A stretch of DNA of 64,000 nucleotides from Henckelia pumila. Taxonomy: Eukaryota > Streptophyta > Magnoliopsida > Lamiales > Gesneriaceae. The notes under the pieces were generated by a model, which saw only the letters and a list, made by a program, of their open reading frames with translations, had not been told where the DNA came from and made no database searches. Below are positions 61,286-64,000 of this stretch, piece by piece. The stretch lies in the NCBI RefSeq assembly GCF_033568475.1, contig NW_027331831.1, positions 6,820,001 to 6,884,000 of the forward strand, in the 5' to 3' direction. The position numbers were made by a program, and so were the translations under genes. Position 1 is the stretch's first letter. The number at the start of each line of letters is the position of its first letter.

Positions 61286-64000
61286 CTAACATATATGTTT
61301 CAAATGCTCCATGAAACATGCAATGGACGCAGCCAGCCTGCCCTCTAGCTCATTTTCCTTGCAGACTACACGAGGTAATGGAACATGAATGGTTAAGGAA
61401 ACAGCGTCGATCGAGTGTTTGCTCGTTGGTTTTCGACAAGAGAACGAGGCAGTCAACTTACTAGCATTTGATGATCGCCCATGATCTCTTCGATTAGTTC
61501 TGCGACAGGCTTGTCAGCACTATTTGGAACAAGAGCTGCAAAGACTGGAAGCTCTAAACCTGCACAGGATCAAGAAATGCATTAAACAAAGCCGCCGTTT
61601 CCGTTGAGTTGCTTATGTTCACTCCTGCCAAGCAAAATGCAATCTCACAGAATGTACTCTGCTTCTCATCTCAAATTGGCAACCTTGGATGACAGACGGA
61701 TTAATCCTAAGATTATTCAGATATGATGCTTCAAAGGAGTTGATTGCATGTAATTTTTTTTTTCGGAAGCCTTTTTAGTTTCTGACCAAGGCGAAAACCA
61801 GAAGCAAACGAAGAAAACTATCTTTTTATGCATGAACTACAAATTCACTGAATAATTGGTTACCACATTCAGGGAAGGCATCAATAAACATCATCATCTC
61901 CTCCCCGGATAGACCTGATAGGAAGCAAATCCGTGGCAGTGATGCTGCAACCTACACCATTTTAAGCAGAATGTCACCATCGTCATCATGATCAAGAGCT
62001 TACATACCTTAAAGTACATCAAGGAAAGGAATAACAGAGAAGGCAAGGCAACATTGTTCAGTGACTAGATCAAATAAGTTCTACGAGGATAATTTTTTAA
62101 TCATTGAATGGAAAGAGTTCTCCCAAGGTACAACAAGCAAAATAAAGAAACCACACACATATTTTCCATTTTTCGTACCTAGTTAATCAACTTTTTATTT
62201 TGTTTTTGTATTATAAAAAGTGTGTACATCAAGTTGTCAAAACCATCATTCACAGAGTGAAAATCACAGCAAGAAGATTCAATCTCAAGTACGAGGTCGA
62301 TTGCTATTTGTTATGAGCAAACTTTTTTAATTCGTGCAGCTCTAGTTCTATATGATAAAAGAAAATACAAGGTAGTTTCAGATGTACAACCATAGATGCT
62401 TCCAGATTTGATTGTTCAGCATTCACAGCTTGCCACAACGAAAGATTAATCATGTCTTCAGTACAAAAAATAATCTGCATAGAAAATTAAACCACCATAT
62501 TTTGAGCTAATGCACCACTGGTGATAACGTTAAACTACAACATGCAGTGTGGACAATTACTTTGAGAAACTCGCCATCCAACTCTTTCAGAAGTTGTTTT
62601 ATCTGCAAAAACACAAAATGTCAAAAGCTATGACATTCATAAATAAAAAAAACGGATAACCCTATTTTACCTAAATGAAAGTTTGTGTAGTTAATGATTT
62701 GAAGATAACACAATCCTTCCTAGGAAGAGAATGAGATTCTACAGTGACGACTATCATTTGTGAAAAAATGTAGTCCTGCAAGAAACAACTCCAAGAAATG
62801 AAGAACCATGTTATGCTATGAATTCCTACCATAAGTGACGCTAGAGATTCAAAACCCAAGAAAGTTAAATGCCTACATCAGATTCAACGTGGCAGAAAAC
62901 AACTTCATCTGGATTAACCTTGATCAGATCACACAGTTCAAATCACTAGAATAAGAAGTTCCTCGGTATTCAAACTGAAACTTGTAAATTCTCTATGCCT
63001 ACATCAGATTCAACGTGGCAGAAAACAACTTTATCTGGATTAACCTTGATCAGATCACACAGTTCAAATCACTAGAATAAGCCAAGTTACTTACTTGGTG
63101 TTTGCAGCCTCTAAAAATAAGTGATTATTTTTCTTTAGAAATTTGCTAAGGAAAATTTCATAATCACTTATTTTTAAGTTTGCAAGCACTACCTTTTACA
63201 TAGGAAGCAAAGACCAGTTGACTTCCAAAAGACAACCTTAATATAAGATGTTGTTCAGCCTGTATAAAAACAAAGGAGAGAATAAATGCGAGATATATTA
63301 CCTCTGCCGACTCTTCCATCCGGAACCCCAGTAACAATAAAGCCTGAAAATTTCATAAATTTGAAACTTAATTTTCACATGTTTGAAATACCGGAAGTTT
63401 AAAATGTGCCAGGTTTACATCTGCATTTGGTTCACAAGTTTGGCTGAACTAACTGAAATGTACGGCGTCTTAAGCATGTGTTATGTATTTGCGAGGTCAA
63501 TTCCTATAATTAAAATTCCTATATCATCGGAGCCAACCACAAAAACTTAATAACGAAGATCATCAAACAATATCAAAGTTAAAAAGAAAAAATCTGAGGA
63601 CTGCCAAATTATCACAGTTTATATCGAATCAAGAACAAAGACAGATTATCACACCACAAGGCCTGGAAAGCAACATGGGCATGTTCCCGAGCTCGAAATT
63701 AGCTTGAGAGCATGAAGCCTCTTCGTAACATAACATCAAAAGTACATAAATTTCTTCACAAATCAATAACTATCGGAACCGTTGATCATTTTGACAAACA
63801 AAATTCCAGCGTGTTGACCATAACTTACAGGCGGACCATATTTTTCATCCTCAGCATTTAAGGGAACAAACTTGGAATCCTCGATCAACTCTGTGGGAAG
63901 ATCTGTGATATGACAAAGAGAAAGCCTGAATCAAATTTATGCGATAAAGAGAACTAAAGTCAAGTGATGGTAGATAGAAAATTATTTTCGACATCTCGAG
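61286..64000 (-). CDS. DUF3783-like plastid protein (seed-maturation-like), 3' part only
   Basis: Partial gene running off the right edge of the window. The exons seen, in order, are 63902-63829, 63343-63302, 62602-62561, 62474-62391, 61951-61864 and 61559-61462, with a tentative last exon 61357-61286. They join in frame as LPTELIEDSKFVPLNAEDE, YGPPALLLLGFRMEESAE, IKQLLKELDGEFLK, IIFCTEDMINLSLWQAVNAE, LPRICFLSGLSGEEMMMFID, then LELPVFAALVPNSADKPVAE and LIEEIMGDHQML. This recalls a conserved plant plastid protein with a DUF3783 region; its function is unknown. The N-terminus and any transit peptide lie outside the window. The C-terminus is uncertain. Without the last exon the frame stops two codons after the GTAAGT border; with it, 23 more residues are added. 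The family name is from memory. Confidence 0.75.
62871..63083. repeat. Direct duplication within an intron, 127-bp period
   Basis: About 86 bases starting GCCTACATCAGATTCAACGT occur at 62871 and again at 62998 with about one difference. Both lie in the intron between the exons ending at 63302 and starting at 62602 of the DUF3783-like gene. Confidence 0.9.
63098..63192. mobile_element. Tiny MITE in an intron of the DUF3783-like gene
   Basis: About 95 bases. The left end is GGTGTTTGCAGCCTCTAAAA followed by ATAAGTGATTAT. The right end is its imperfect inverse, ATAATCACTTATTTTTAAGT followed by TTGCAAGCACT. It has no coding capacity, and the target duplication is not clear. Confidence 0.65.

Overview
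The window is nuclear DNA from a flowering plant, most likely a eudicot. It is AT-rich, its genes have many introns with GT-AG borders, and its space between genes is crowded with small DNA transposons and SINEs. Every recognised protein is a plant family: a LEAFY PETIOLE-type ERF factor, the retinoblastoma-related protein, two plastid-type proteins, an organellar RAD52 and a PDR-type ABCG transporter. I cannot name the species. Exon models were built by hand from reading frames and splice borders. All seven complete multi-exon genes close in frame from ATG to stop.

Layout. 1-5390 is intergenic with two foldback MITEs. 5637-6425 (+) is an intronless LEP/ERF086-like gene. 8940-16084 (-) is RBR, 18 exons and 989 codons. 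17678-22991 (+) is a DUF1350 plastid protein, head to head with RBR. 23874-25593 (-) is an organellar RAD52-like protein. 25600-30000 holds a Tourist MITE, a Ty1/copia reverse-transcriptase fossil and a broken S-protein-homolog gene. 30050-32586 (-) is an OTU cysteine protease. 32900-33545 holds SINEs. 35628-37876 (-) is a mitochondrial F1F0-ATPase inhibitor (IF1-like), with a probable small Helitron just upstream. 39968-42169 (+) is an MMTAG2-like nuclear protein. 43212-50015 (-) is a full-size PDR/ABCG transporter, 20 exons and 1470 codons. 61286-64000 (-) is the 3' part of a plastid-type DUF3783-like gene that runs off the window.

The most unusual object is at about 52,730-60,606: a near-perfect inverted repeat with two arms of about 3.9 kb and a spacer of only about 40 bases. 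Each arm carries what looks like a leader, introns and small exons of one unrecognised gene, arranged tail to tail. Four small transposons sit in one arm only, each with a target-site duplication and an empty site in the other arm. They entered after the inverted duplication formed and show that the arms have since evolved apart. RNA read through this locus would fold into a very long hairpin, so it is a candidate inverted-repeat small-RNA locus.

The genes do not form a pathway; this is ordinary plant gene order. Several pairs are divergent (RBR/DUF1350) or convergent (DUF1350/RAD52, MMTAG2/PDR). A consensus E2F site upstream of RBR suggests feedback control of that gene.
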